Assembly: GCF_002295105.1 (NCBI RefSeq)
Contig: NZ_NSGH01000007.1
Location: forward strand, 62,001-126,000
Source: Salimicrobium humidisoli
GTDB taxonomy: Bacteria; Bacillota; Bacilli; Bacillales; Halobacillaceae
Direction of reading: 5' to 3'
DNA length: 64,000 bases
The notes beneath the pieces are model-generated. The model made no database searches. It saw only the letters and a list, made by a program, of their open reading frames with translations, and had not been told where the DNA came from. How positions within the stretch are numbered: position 1 is the first letter of the stretch; every line of letters begins with the position of its first letter. The position numbers were made by a program, and so were the translations under genes. Shown in pieces: positions 25,447 through 33,326 of this stretch.

Positions 25447-26478
25447 TAAATCATCGAATCCATTATCTTCCGAAACTTTCGTGTACTGCCTTGATTTCTG
25501 TTCGAAGAAATCGGACTTCCCTTCATCGACGTTTTGATAGGCGCGTATCCAGCGCATCGGGTTTTTCCGGTGCTCCGGAAACGGTCGTTCGGCTCCCATC
25601 TGCTGGGCTCTTGTGTTGGCTGTAAAGCGGATGTAGCTGTCAAGATCCATCATCGGAATACCCGGGAAGTCCTCTCCGATAATGTGGTGAGCCCATTCAA
25701 TTTCAAGTTCGGCTGCCTGCCGAAAAGTTTCTGTCGTGAACTGACGGAATTCCTCATCATTCAGCTGCGTCTGTTCTTTAAGCGTTTCGTTAAAGATACG
25801 TGAGAACAGGTGGACGTGGATCTGTTCGTCCCTGTTGATGTAGTTGATCATAGTGGAAGTGGAAACCATCTTCTGGTTGCGGGCCAGGTTATAGAAAAAT
25901 GCGAATCCGGCATAGAAGAACAGCCCCTCCAGAACAACGTCATAAACGCAGGATTTCAGGAAATTCTCCGGTGAAGGGTCATCGATAAAGTCCTGATACC
26001 CGTCCGTAATGAACTGGTTCCGTTTCTGCAAAATCGGATCGTGTTTCCAGTAATCGAAAATCTCCTCCTGTTCCGCTGAAGGAACGAGAGTGGAGAGGAT
26101 ATAAGAATACGACTGGTTGTGTACGACTTCCTGAAAAGAGAGCACCTGCATCAGTGCCGCGAGACTCGAGTCCGTAAGATAGTCCGCGATTTTCCCCGAG
26201 TAATCCGTCTGAATAGAGTCGAGAAAAGCGAGGAGGCCGATAATCTTTTTGAAAGACTGCTGTTCGCGGTCGGAAAGCTCCGGCCACTGCTTCAGATCGT
26301 TGCTCATATTGATTTCGTCCGGAATCCAGAAGTTTTGCAGCATATTTTTATACATAGGGTAAGCCCAGGCGAATCTGGTGTCATCCCAATTAAGAACGTT
26401 GGATGTTTTTCCATTTATAATACCGGTGGAACGGTTCGGAGCATCGTAATCGACGAGTGTCCTTTTTTCTATAGTCAT
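25444..26478 (-). CDS. nrdB: Ribonucleotide reductase class I small (radical) subunit
   Basis: 344 residues. Metal ligands and the radical tyrosine can be placed: Asp in LAFLDSIQ, Glu-x2-His-x3-Tyr in EVVHNQSY, Glu in VLEGLFFYAGF and Glu/His in NRDEQIHVHLF. It houses the dimetal-tyrosyl cofactor that starts radical transfer to the large subunit for dNTP synthesis. The C-terminal SEDNGFDDL is the tail that docks on the large subunit. It lies downstream of nrdA on the same strand but is separated from it by 617 bases holding a repeat array. No nrdI is present, so a class Ia-like enzyme is more likely than Ib. Confidence 0.93.
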   Translation of the reverse strand: MTIEKRTLVDYDAPNRSTGIINGKTSNVLNWDDTRFAWAYPMYKNMLQNFWIPDEINMSNDLKQWPELSDREQQSFKKIIGLLAFLDSIQTDYSGKIADYLTDSSLAALMQVLSFQEVVHNQSYSYILSTLVPSAEQEEIFDYWKHDPILQKRNQFITDGYQDFIDDPSPENFLKSCVYDVVLEGLFFYAGFAFFYNLARNQKMVSTSTMINYINRDEQIHVHLFSRIFNETLKEQTQLNDEEFRQFTTETFRQAAELEIEWAHHIIGEDFPGIPMMDLDSYIRFTANTRAQQMGAERPFPEHRKNPMRWIRAYQNVDEGKSDFFEQKSRQYTKVSEDNGFDDL

Positions 26479-26512
26479 AAGTATAGACTCCTTTCAGAAT
26501 TCAAAATGATAA

Positions 26513-27095
26513 GGCTAAGCGGAAGGCTAAGGGAATGGGGGGATCCCCCTGAGCCTCCCGCTTAACCTGGAACCCCTGAACGGGCGGTTCCGCTTTTGTT
26601 TTATCCAGCTTCACCACCCAGGAGTCCGCTGTCTAAGCAGTAGCTTCTTTTTCAGGAAAAGTCCCCTGAAAAACGAATCTCCTACTTAGCCCGGAACTCC
26701 TAAGCGGGCGGCTCCGCTTTTGTTTATCCAGCTGCAACTTCCAGAAGCTCCTGCCATAAGCCGTAATCTTATTTTCGGGGAAGGCCACACCCGAAAAGTA
26801 AGCTTCCGACTTATGTCAGCGCTTCTACCCGGAAGTTTCCGCTTTTATTTTATCCAGCTGCGCCATTCAGAAGCCCACAAGATAAGTGGTCTCTCCTCGT
26901 TCGGAACAGTTCATCCGAACCCCGGAGCGCCCGCTTATCTTAGAGCTTCTAAGCGAATGGCTCCGCTTTTATTTATCCAGCTTCAACTTCCAGAAGCTCC
27001 CGCCATAAGCCGTAATCTTATTTTCGGGGAAGGCCACCCGAAAAGTAAGCTCCCGGCTTATGTCAGCGCTTCTACCCGGAAGTTTCCGCTTTTAT
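26513..27095 (+). repeat. Composite hairpin repeat array 2: modules A-B-C-B' between nrdA and nrdB
   Basis: A partial unit (26513-26572) is followed by A 26573-26696, B 26697-26821, C 26822-26945 and B' 26946-27068 (124, 125, 124, 123 bp), then a truncated junction that ends against the nrdA stop codon. Modules match array 1 module for module. In B' CATAAGCCG pairs with CGGCTTATG and CTTATTTTCGGG with CCCGAAAAGTAAG. Terminator-like junctions point in the plus direction, antisense to the nrd operon. No coding frame in the stretch looks genuine. Confidence 0.85.
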
Positions 27096-29282
27096 TTATG
27101 AAGAGCAGCTTTCGCATTCGTCATAGGTGCTGCCGGAGGTGGAGCGTGTGTAATACGTCGTTTTCAATCCTTGAGCCCAGGCGTCCAGATGAAGGTTCAA
27201 TAAATCTTTGGCATGGATGTCATTTTGTACGTACAGGTTAAATGAGATGGACTGATCGATATACCTCTGTCTCCGGGCATTCTGAGCAATGCTCGTATGC
27301 TGGTCGATGTCATGGGCTGATTTATAGTACCAGTAATTTTCCGGGTTCAGATCCGGGGCCGTAACAGGAATCTTGAAGTCTTTCTTCTCCTCCGAATAGA
27401 ATTTTTTGAAAATCGGATCGATACTGGCAGAGCTTCCGGCAATAAGGGAAGTGCTCGAGTTCGGAGCGACCGCCATAAGATAGCCGTTTCTCAGTCCGTT
27501 CCTGTTCACCTCCGAAGCGAGTGTTTTCCACTCGTCTGATGCCAGTCCGCGTTTTTCGAAAAAGGCACCTGTTTCCCAGTCGGACCCTTCGAACAGAGGA
27601 TAACTCCCTTTTTCCCCGGCGAGCTCAGCACTCGCCCCGATAGTCAGATAGGCGATTTTTTCGTAAAGGTCATCGGCGTACTGGACGGCTTCCCCCGATT
27701 CCCAGGCGATTTTATTCTGCGCCAATAGATGCGCCCACCCGAACGTACCAAGGCCGATGCCGCGGTAGCGCTTGTTCGTCCGTTCCGCTTCCAGGACAGG
27801 GATGTGGTTCTCTTCGATCACGTTATCAAGCATCCGCACCTGGATCGGCACAAGTCTTTCAAGAGCATTCGCCGGTACGGCTTTGCCGAGGTTGATGCTC
27901 GAAAGGTTGCAGACGACAAAGTCTCCAGGGGTGTGCACGGTAATGATCTGTCCGTTTTCCGTGTACTGGGCCGTCTGCGTCGTGGCACTCTGGTTCTGGG
28001 TGATTTCCGTACACAGGTTACTGCAGTAAATCATGCCGGCGTGATTATTCGGATTTTTCCTGTTCACTTCATCCCGGTAAAACATATACGGCGTGCCGGT
28101 TTCGAGCTGTCCGATCATGACGCGTTTCATAATATCGATGGCCGGTACCTTCTCTTTGGACAGTTCCGGCTCACGTACGCAGGCTTCATAGCGGTCGCGG
28201 AACGTTCCTGCTCCTTTCTGTTCATCGAAAGAGTCTTCCAGAGAGAAGCCCATCTTCGTTCTCACTTCGTGAGGGTCGAACAAATACCAGTCCTGTCTGT
28301 CCCGGACGGCTTCCATGAAAAGATCAGGCACGGAAATTCCGGTGAACAGATCGTGGGTTCTCTGGCGTTCGTCCCCGTTATTCAGGCGGCTGTCGAGAAA
28401 AGAGAAGATATCTTTATGCCAGACGTCCAGGTAGACGGCGACGGCTCCCTGTCTCTGACCGAGCTGGTCGACACTCACTGCCGTATTGTTCAGCTGCTTC
28501 ATCCACGGGAGGATACCGGAGGAGACGCCTTTGAAGCCTCGTATATCACTTCCCCGTGAGCGTATTTTGCCAAGATAGACTCCTATACCGCCGCCATGCT
28601 TGCTCAAATTCGCAATGGACGTGTTGCTGTCATAAATCGACTGCAGGCTGTCGTCCACCGTTTCGATAAAGCAGGAACTGAGCTGGCCGTGGGATTTCCC
28701 GGCGTTCGCGAGAGTCGGGGTAGCCACAGTCATATAAAGGTTGCTGAGCGCCCAGTAGGCCTCTTCGATGTAATGAAGGCGTGAGGAGGAACTCTCCCCG
28801 GCCATAAGATTCATCGCAATGATCAGCCATCTTTCCTGAGGGAGTTCCATCGTCTTCCCATCTTTCATTTTTGCAAGATAGCGGTCATCCAGTGTCTTCA
28901 GACCGATGTAAGTAAACTGGAGGTCTTTATTACGGTCGAGCAGAGATTCAAGCTCCTCCACTTCTTTTTTGGTATAATGGGTGAGCAGGGACGGGTCGTA
29001 AATCCCTTCCTGGACGAGCGCTTCCATCAGTCCGTAAAGGTCGGTATATGGACTATCCGTCCGCCGGTTTTTCATCGCTTCGGTGTACATCGTCTCCAGA
29101 TGGGCCCGGGCGGCGACGTAGGTCCAATCCGGTTCGGTTTCGTCCATCTCCGCGAGTGTTTCCAGAACGACGGAAGTGCCGTCTGTGATTTTTGGGTAGA
29201 CTTTTGAAAAATCGAGATCCGGGAATGTGCTCTGAAGCTGTTCGAGCCAATATTTCCAGTCCGCTGTTACGGTTGCTGACAT
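27096..29282 (-). CDS. nrdA: Ribonucleotide reductase class I large subunit
   Basis: 728 residues from ATG at 29282, with AGGAGG eight bases upstream. Catalytic features: the cysteine in GQLSSCFIETVDDS, LSKHGGGIGVYL, the active-site block CNLSSINLGK, the radical-transfer region PNSSTSLIAGSSASIDP and the C-terminal redox pair ECESCSS that is re-reduced by thioredoxin or glutaredoxin. No N-terminal ATP-cone is visible; the N-terminus is only ~80 residues ahead of the R1 domain. It reduces ribonucleotides to deoxyribonucleotides together with NrdB. A cobalamin riboswitch and terminator precede it, so B12 should repress it, implying a B12-dependent class II enzyme elsewhere in the genome. Confidence 0.95.
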   Translation of the reverse strand: MSATVTADWKYWLEQLQSTFPDLDFSKVYPKITDGTSVVLETLAEMDETEPDWTYVAARAHLETMYTEAMKNRRTDSPYTDLYGLMEALVQEGIYDPSLLTHYTKKEVEELESLLDRNKDLQFTYIGLKTLDDRYLAKMKDGKTMELPQERWLIIAMNLMAGESSSSRLHYIEEAYWALSNLYMTVATPTLANAGKSHGQLSSCFIETVDDSLQSIYDSNTSIANLSKHGGGIGVYLGKIRSRGSDIRGFKGVSSGILPWMKQLNNTAVSVDQLGQRQGAVAVYLDVWHKDIFSFLDSRLNNGDERQRTHDLFTGISVPDLFMEAVRDRQDWYLFDPHEVRTKMGFSLEDSFDEQKGAGTFRDRYEACVREPELSKEKVPAIDIMKRVMIGQLETGTPYMFYRDEVNRKNPNNHAGMIYCSNLCTEITQNQSATTQTAQYTENGQIITVHTPGDFVVCNLSSINLGKAVPANALERLVPIQVRMLDNVIEENHIPVLEAERTNKRYRGIGLGTFGWAHLLAQNKIAWESGEAVQYADDLYEKIAYLTIGASAELAGEKGSYPLFEGSDWETGAFFEKRGLASDEWKTLASEVNRNGLRNGYLMAVAPNSSTSLIAGSSASIDPIFKKFYSEEKKDFKIPVTAPDLNPENYWYYKSAHDIDQHTSIAQNARRQRYIDQSISFNLYVQNDIHAKDLLNLHLDAWAQGLKTTYYTRSTSGSTYDECESCSS

Positions 29283-29305
29283 AAGTAAGTCCTCCTTCAA
29301 GTACC

Positions 29306-29348
29306 TTTATAAAAAATAAAAAAATCCGCCCCCTGGACAGGAGCGGAT
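29306..29348 (-). terminator. Terminator of the cobalamin riboswitch expression platform
   Basis: On the minus strand ATCCGCTCCTG / CAGGGGGCGGAT forms the stem, followed by TTTTTTTATTTTTTAT. It lies between riboswitch and nrdA. Confidence 0.88.
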
Positions 29349-29424
29349 GAAACCATGACACGAAATATGTACGCATCATCGTTTCATCTTCTCCAACCCC
29401 GAAAAAGGTGAAACTTTCCGATGA

Positions 29425-29578
29425 AAAACAGACAGGTTTCCTGGCTCGTATCCGATCTTACTCCAGCCCTTCCCGTAGTAATCTACAGTGGAGATGCTGT
29501 TTCGCGGATACTTACAGTTGCGGGGGCAGCTCCGGTTTCTTACCGGATTCCCTATTAAGCTCTGTGAGCATCTGTTTT
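29425..29578 (-). promoter_or_regulatory. Cobalamin (adenosylcobalamin) riboswitch
   Basis: Read on the minus strand, the B12-element blocks occur in order: TTAATAGGGAA, CCGGTAAGAAACCGG hairpin, the B12 box AGCTGCCCCCGCAACTGTAAG split around 29511-29533, GAAAC, CCACTG, GGGAAGG and finally GAGCCAGGAAACCTGTC. With the terminator at 29306-29348 it should shut off nrdAB when adenosylcobalamin is abundant. The rest of the 29349-29424 stretch is the linker. Confidence 0.95.
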
Positions 29579-29670
29579 TCAATCTATATATTGTGTTTTT
29601 TAAAATATAATTACTATATATTGATTCTATCATACATAAGATTAAATGAAATAACAAGGAGGAAAAAATA

Positions 29671-30360
29671 ATGATCGATAAAAGATGGCATGAGAAAGCG
29701 GAAGAGAAGTGGGATAATTTTTCCGGAAACTGGGGTCAGAGAAGTGAAAAAATGTGGAAGGAAGGAAGCAGAAAAACGGTTCTTCCATTTATGCAGTCCT
29801 TCGTACCTGAAGGAGCTGAGGTTCTTGATATCGGATGTGGCGATGGAGAGGGGAGCGAGATGCTGAGACGCTCAGGGTACAATGTGACCGGTATCGATAT
29901 TTCATCGAAAATGATCGAAATGGCAAAAGAGCGCTGGAGCGGTATCCACTTCCAGCAGGCCGATCTTGCCGACCTCCCTTTTGAAGATGCGACATTCGAC
30001 AGCGTGATGGCCATCAACTGTCTGGAATGGGTCGCATCACCCCTGCACGGCTTGAAGGAAATCCACCGGGTTGTAAAACCTGGAGGGGTAATGGTTGCAG
30101 GTATCCTTGGTCCTGCTGCCGGCCCGAGAAGTAACAGTTATCCGAGACTTGAAGGGGAAGATATCGTATGCAATACGATGATGCCATGGGAATTCGAACG
30201 TCTGGCCGGCACTCACGGGTGGACGGTGGAGGGGATGTCTTCCGTACCTAAAGAAGGAGCTCCGGATAATCTTTCCACGCCTATGCTGGAACAGGCGGTC
30301 TCCTTCATGACGCTTTTCGCTTTGCGAAAGACGAACGGGGACGTCTCTGAACAAGGATGA
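29671..30360 (+). CDS. Class I SAM-dependent methyltransferase
   Basis: 229 residues. Motif I LDIGCGDGEGSEM (~residue 53), motif II TGIDIS, and FDSVMAINCLEWV followed by KEIHRVVKPGGVMVAGI mark a Methyltransf_11-type Rossmann fold. The substrate is unknown. AAGGAGG precedes the ATG. Its last 56 bases overlap the end of the converging EamA transporter gene. It diverges from the nrd operon, with the cobalamin riboswitch between them. Confidence 0.85.
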   Translation: MIDKRWHEKAEEKWDNFSGNWGQRSEKMWKEGSRKTVLPFMQSFVPEGAEVLDIGCGDGEGSEMLRRSGYNVTGIDISSKMIEMAKERWSGIHFQQADLADLPFEDATFDSVMAINCLEWVASPLHGLKEIHRVVKPGGVMVAGILGPAAGPRSNSYPRLEGEDIVCNTMMPWEFERLAGTHGWTVEGMSSVPKEGAPDNLSTPMLEQAVSFMTLFALRKTNGDVSEQG

Positions 30361-31207
30361 CCGCTGTCACTACAAGAATGAAACCGGCCAGCTGCCACGA
30401 AGTCAGAATTTCGCGGAAGACGAAAAAACTGAGGAGCGTGGCTGCCACCGGTTCAATGGTGGCTATAATCGAAGCCCGGCTCGACTCGATTTTCTCAAGC
30501 CCTTTCGTGTACAGCAGGAAGGCTAGAGTGGTGGAGAAGAGACCTATGCCGCCGATATTCAGCCAGACAGCGGGAAGAGTGAAAGTGCTTTTGATATCAC
30601 CAAGTCCGGCAAATGGGAGAATGGCTATGCTTGCGAATACGAATGTATACACCGTCACCGTTACCGAAGAATACTTACGAAGGGCGTACGTTGCAAAAAT
30701 GCTGTATAACGCATAAAAGAATCCGGACCCGAGCCCTGCCAGTACCCCGTACAGGGAGAGACTGAAATCGGAAAACGGAATCAGCCCGACGACGAGCGAG
30801 CAGCCGATGAGCGTGATGGCGAGTGCGAGAATTTTGTTTCCGGTAAAGAGTTCTCCGAACAGGAACCGGGAAAATATCGTAACGAAGGCGGGGGCGGTGT
30901 ACAACAGGGTAACAGCGACAGCGATGGAAGTTTCCTCCATGGCTATAAATAGACAGAGGTTGAAGAATACGATGCTGATGATACCGGTGCCGATAAAATA
31001 GTGGCTGTCTTTCCAGTTAATCCGCAGGTCTTTCTTCCCGTTAAAATATGTATAAATGAGCAGCAGCAGAGCGGCACTGCTTACCCGCACGGCCACCACC
31101 TGGACAGGGGTGAAGCCGTAGTCGTACAGAAAAGTGACGAACAGACCGATGATCCCCCAGAGGGCAGCCCCGGCTGCGATGGAAATCATTGACATGTTTC
31201 TGCTCAT
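30305..31207 (-). CDS. EamA/DMT family transporter
   Basis: 300 residues with ten hydrophobic helices in two EamA halves; the first contains AAGAALWGIIGLFVTFL, the second GLGSGFFYALYSIFATYAL and EPVAATLLSFFVFREILT. The C-terminus is basic (RRPRSSFAKRKAS). Members export metabolites or amino acids; the substrate cannot be called. GGGAGG lies eight bases before the ATG. The 3' end overlaps the converging methyltransferase gene. Confidence 0.88.
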   Translation of the reverse strand: MSRNMSMISIAAGAALWGIIGLFVTFLYDYGFTPVQVVAVRVSSAALLLLIYTYFNGKKDLRINWKDSHYFIGTGIISIVFFNLCLFIAMEETSIAVAVTLLYTAPAFVTIFSRFLFGELFTGNKILALAITLIGCSLVVGLIPFSDFSLSLYGVLAGLGSGFFYALYSIFATYALRKYSSVTVTVYTFVFASIAILPFAGLGDIKSTFTLPAVWLNIGGIGLFSTTLAFLLYTKGLEKIESSRASIIATIEPVAATLLSFFVFREILTSWQLAGFILVVTAVILVQRRPRSSFAKRKAS

Positions 31208-31304
31208 GGTACCCGCCTCCCGCGCTAATAAGTAATAGTTCTTTCCATCTTACCAGTTCGTTACAGGTGTGAGAATAAGAATTCGGAAAGTCGCCGGTCA
31301 CTTA

Positions 31305-31341
31305 AAAGAACCTCTGATGAATTGCTCATCGGAGGTTCTTG
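31305..31341 (-). terminator. Terminator after the 41-aa zinc-ribbon gene
   Basis: AAGAACCTCTGATGA pairs with TCATCGGAGGTTCTT around a five-base loop; on the minus strand TTTTAAG follows. Confidence 0.75.
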
Positions 31342-31358
31342 AAACAGAGGCCGGTATT

Positions 31359-31484
31359 TTATTTGTCTTCTCCGCACGCAAAGCAGTACAGCTGTTTATC
31401 TTCCGTAACGATGCCGTCCAGGAATCCGTCCTTACAATAAACTTCTTTTCCGCAGGAAGCGCAGTAGCCGACGAATTCTTCCAC
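31359..31484 (-). CDS. Small zinc-ribbon protein (41 aa)
   Basis: A GTG start with AAAGGAGGGG upstream opens MEEFVGYCASCGKEVYCKDG and continues to LYCFACGEDK. Two CxxC pairs (CASC and CFAC), plus an extra Cys between them, predict a single zinc knuckle. It lies 26 bases downstream of the carbonic-anhydrase-like gene on the same strand and could share its transcript. Small proteins of this type are common in Bacillaceae without known function. Confidence 0.7.
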   Translation of the reverse strand: MEEFVGYCASCGKEVYCKDGFLDGIVTEDKQLYCFACGEDK

Positions 31485-31510
31485 AATACCCCTCCTTTTT
31501 TGGATAAGAG

Positions 31511-31885
31511 TTACTCAGTTACGACTTCCACTTCCCAGTTTTCGTTAACATAAAGGCCGACGACTTCGGCTCCGAGGTCCCACGTTTCAATCAGTTCCAC
31601 GGCACGTTTTATTTCTTTTTCCTTCTGGGAGCGGTCCGCCGGATTCCCAGCGCAGTCGTGATGCCCTGCAATGGTGATTGTTCCCGATCCATGTTTCTCT
31701 GTAGAGACAAGAACTTTTTTCTTGATCTCCTCAAGCTGGCCGGCACTGCCTTCGAGAAGGACCTTATTGGGGCCCGCTTCCGTAACCATATCGATGTATT
31801 CCACCCCGTATGTATCTTTCATCCAGTTGATGACCGGAAGCTGGACTCTTCCGTCCATACAGTTAATTGAAGTAGCAAATGACAT
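31511..31885 (-). CDS. Miniature beta-carbonic-anhydrase-like protein
   Basis: 124 residues. SINCMDGRVQLP carries CxDxR and AGHHDCAGNPADR carries HxxC, the zinc-ligand spacing of beta-carbonic anhydrases, but the protein is little more than half the normal length (~190-220). The segments that build the rest of the beta-CA core are reduced. Zinc binding is likely, CO2 hydration uncertain. ATG at 31885 has AGGAGG eight bases upstream; a TTG six bases earlier would be too close to that site. A 41-aa zinc-ribbon gene follows. Confidence 0.75.
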   Translation of the reverse strand: MSFATSINCMDGRVQLPVINWMKDTYGVEYIDMVTEAGPNKVLLEGSAGQLEEIKKKVLVSTEKHGSGTITIAGHHDCAGNPADRSQKEKEIKRAVELIETWDLGAEVVGLYVNENWEVEVVTE

Positions 31886-32043
31886 TGACAATTCCTCCTT
31901 GTGTATAACGTTTACCCGATTGCCATTTAATTATAGCGAATTTTTTGACGAAAAAAAACTCCCGCGAATTTCCAAAGTTTAGAAAGAAAGGAGAAAGGTA
32001 ATAGTGGGTAAAGAATTCAAAGCAGTCGAAAGGGGAATGTAAT

Positions 32044-32469
32044 ATGAACCAGGAAGAATTGAAACAGCATATCAGCAGTATTATGAAGGATAATAACGTA
32101 GGTACGCTGGCCACTGTTAAAAATAATAAGCCTCATACCCGTTATATGACGTTTCAGCACGACGAGAATCTGACGTTATTCACTCCGACGGACAGAGAAA
32201 CGTACAAAGCGGAAGAAATCGACGAGAACCCGTTCGTCCACATCCTTCTCGGATATGAAGGGGAAGGCTATGGAGACGGATTCCTTGAAATCCAGGGTCA
32301 GGCCAACATTCGTGATGACCAGGACATCAAAGACCGCGTGTGGAACGACCATATGAAACATTGGCTCGGCGGAAAAGAAGATCCCGACTATATCGTACTT
32401 GAGATCTTCCCTGAAACGATCCGCCTCATGAATGAAAGTGATGAAACTCCACAACAGCTGGATATGTAA
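32044..32469 (+). CDS. Pyridoxamine 5'-phosphate oxidase-like protein (general stress protein 26 type)
   Basis: 141 residues. The split beta-barrel of the PNPOx-like family is indicated by VGTLATVKNNKPHTRYMTF, LFTPTDRETYKAEEI, NPFVHILLGYE and the C-terminal DYIVLEIFPETIRL. Members bind FMN, FAD or F420; the GSP26 group is stress-induced in Bacillus. I see no convincing SigB promoter here. Strong terminator directly downstream. Confidence 0.85.
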   Translation: MNQEELKQHISSIMKDNNVGTLATVKNNKPHTRYMTFQHDENLTLFTPTDRETYKAEEIDENPFVHILLGYEGEGYGDGFLEIQGQANIRDDQDIKDRVWNDHMKHWLGGKEDPDYIVLEIFPETIRLMNESDETPQQLDM

Positions 32470-32478
32470 AGAAAATGC

Positions 32479-32508
32479 GCGCGGCGACTTTGTCGTCGCG
32501 CTTTTTTG
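32479..32508 (+). terminator. Terminator between PNPOx-like and GNAT genes
   Basis: GCGCGGCGAC / GTCGTCGCGC with a three-base loop, followed by six T residues. Confidence 0.9.
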
Positions 32509-32511
32509 ATT

Positions 32512-33018
32512 TTATTGCACCAGTTTTTCGTAGGCCAGCCGTTTGCTTCCTTCTGTTAAATAAATGACCCCGCAGTAGACATAGCCGTGGCTCAGAAGCA
32601 GTTGCTGCATCGGTACGTTCTGTTCGTGCGTATCCACTTTCACGCTCGGAATAGAACTGTTACGGGCCATCTTTTCTGTCTCTTTTAACAGAAGGGAGGC
32701 AAGACCCTGTTTTTTCATATCGTTCTTCACTGCAAGCCGGTGGATGACGAGATAATCTTCCCGGCTCATCCATTCTCCTTCGTAAATGGTACGGTAGGTC
32801 ATTTCTTCGCGGGGGGAGATGACCGTACTCGCAACAATTTCACCGTATTCAGTGAGTACGTAACTTTCTCCGCGCCTGACGTCTTCCATTATAGTTGCTT
32901 CATCGGGATAACCGTTCGTCCACTGGCTGATGTTTTGTTCCCGGAACTGCTGCTGGGCAGCCTGTATGATAGGTATGATTTCCGCGACGTCTTCTGCGGC
33001 AGCTTTTCTGAATTCCAT
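32512..33018 (-). CDS. GNAT family N-acetyltransferase
   Basis: 168 residues from ATG at 33018 with AGGAG eight bases upstream. The acetyl-CoA motif is LAVKNDMKKQGLASLLL, followed by KVDTHEQNVPMQQLLLSHGY typical of motif B. The N-terminal QQQFREQNISQWTNGYPDEA is a conserved feature of one GNAT subfamily. The substrate is unknown. It is the third gene of a minus-strand unit with the CDF transporter and ArsR regulator, starting 14 bases after the regulator gene. Confidence 0.88.
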   Translation of the reverse strand: MEFRKAAAEDVAEIIPIIQAAQQQFREQNISQWTNGYPDEATIMEDVRRGESYVLTEYGEIVASTVISPREEMTYRTIYEGEWMSREDYLVIHRLAVKNDMKKQGLASLLLKETEKMARNSSIPSVKVDTHEQNVPMQQLLLSHGYVYCGVIYLTEGSKRLAYEKLVQ

Positions 33019-33032
33019 AGTCATCTCTCCTG

Positions 33033-33326
33033 TCATTCTTCATTGTGGTCGATCATCTGTTCCAGCGTCTGCATAACGTGATCGTCTTTGAACGTATAGT
33101 AAATACTTGTCCCTTCCCGGCGATGCGTCACCAGCCGGTAGAGTTTGAGGGTGCGCAGATGATGAGAGACGGTGGACTGTTTCAGGTCGAGCTCGGAAGC
33201 TATGTCGGAGACCGACGCTTCTTTCTGACAGAGATAATGCAGAATCCGGATCCTCGTCGGATCGGACAGCACTTTAAAAGTGTCGGCCGTTTTCTGTATC
33301 GTTTCTTCTGTAACAGAGTCACTCAT
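33033..33326 (-). CDS. ArsR/SmtB-family repressor, CzrA-like
   Basis: 97 residues. A winged helix with [18 protein letters not shown] and recognition helix [14 protein letters not shown]. The C-terminal helix has [14 protein letters not shown], carrying the Asp-x-His and distal His positions that bind zinc or cobalt in CzrA (alpha-5 site). It overlaps the end of the CDF transporter gene by eight bases, so it autoregulates a zinc efflux operon through the dyad upstream of that gene. GGAGG lies six bases before the ATG. Confidence 0.92.
   Translation of the reverse strand: MSDSVTEETIQKTADTFKVLSDPTRIRILHYLCQKEASVSDIASELDLKQSTVSHHLRTLKLYRLVTHRREGTSIYYTFKDDHVMQTLEQMIDHNEE

Noticed and set aside
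26513-27095. Insertion sequence remnant between nrdA and nrdB
   Set aside because: No transposase frame, terminal inverted repeats or target duplication could be seen; the modular hairpin structure explains the sequence.
26720-27241. Open frame of 173 codons across repeat array 2
   Set aside because: The encoded text is repetitive because the DNA is; it crosses into the nrdA 3' end and shows no start signal.
27729-28559. Plus-strand open frame of 276 codons inside nrdA
   Set aside because: It is antisense to highly conserved nrdA sequence, lacks a ribosome-binding site, and its composition (His/Arg/Phe-rich) is that of an anti-frame.
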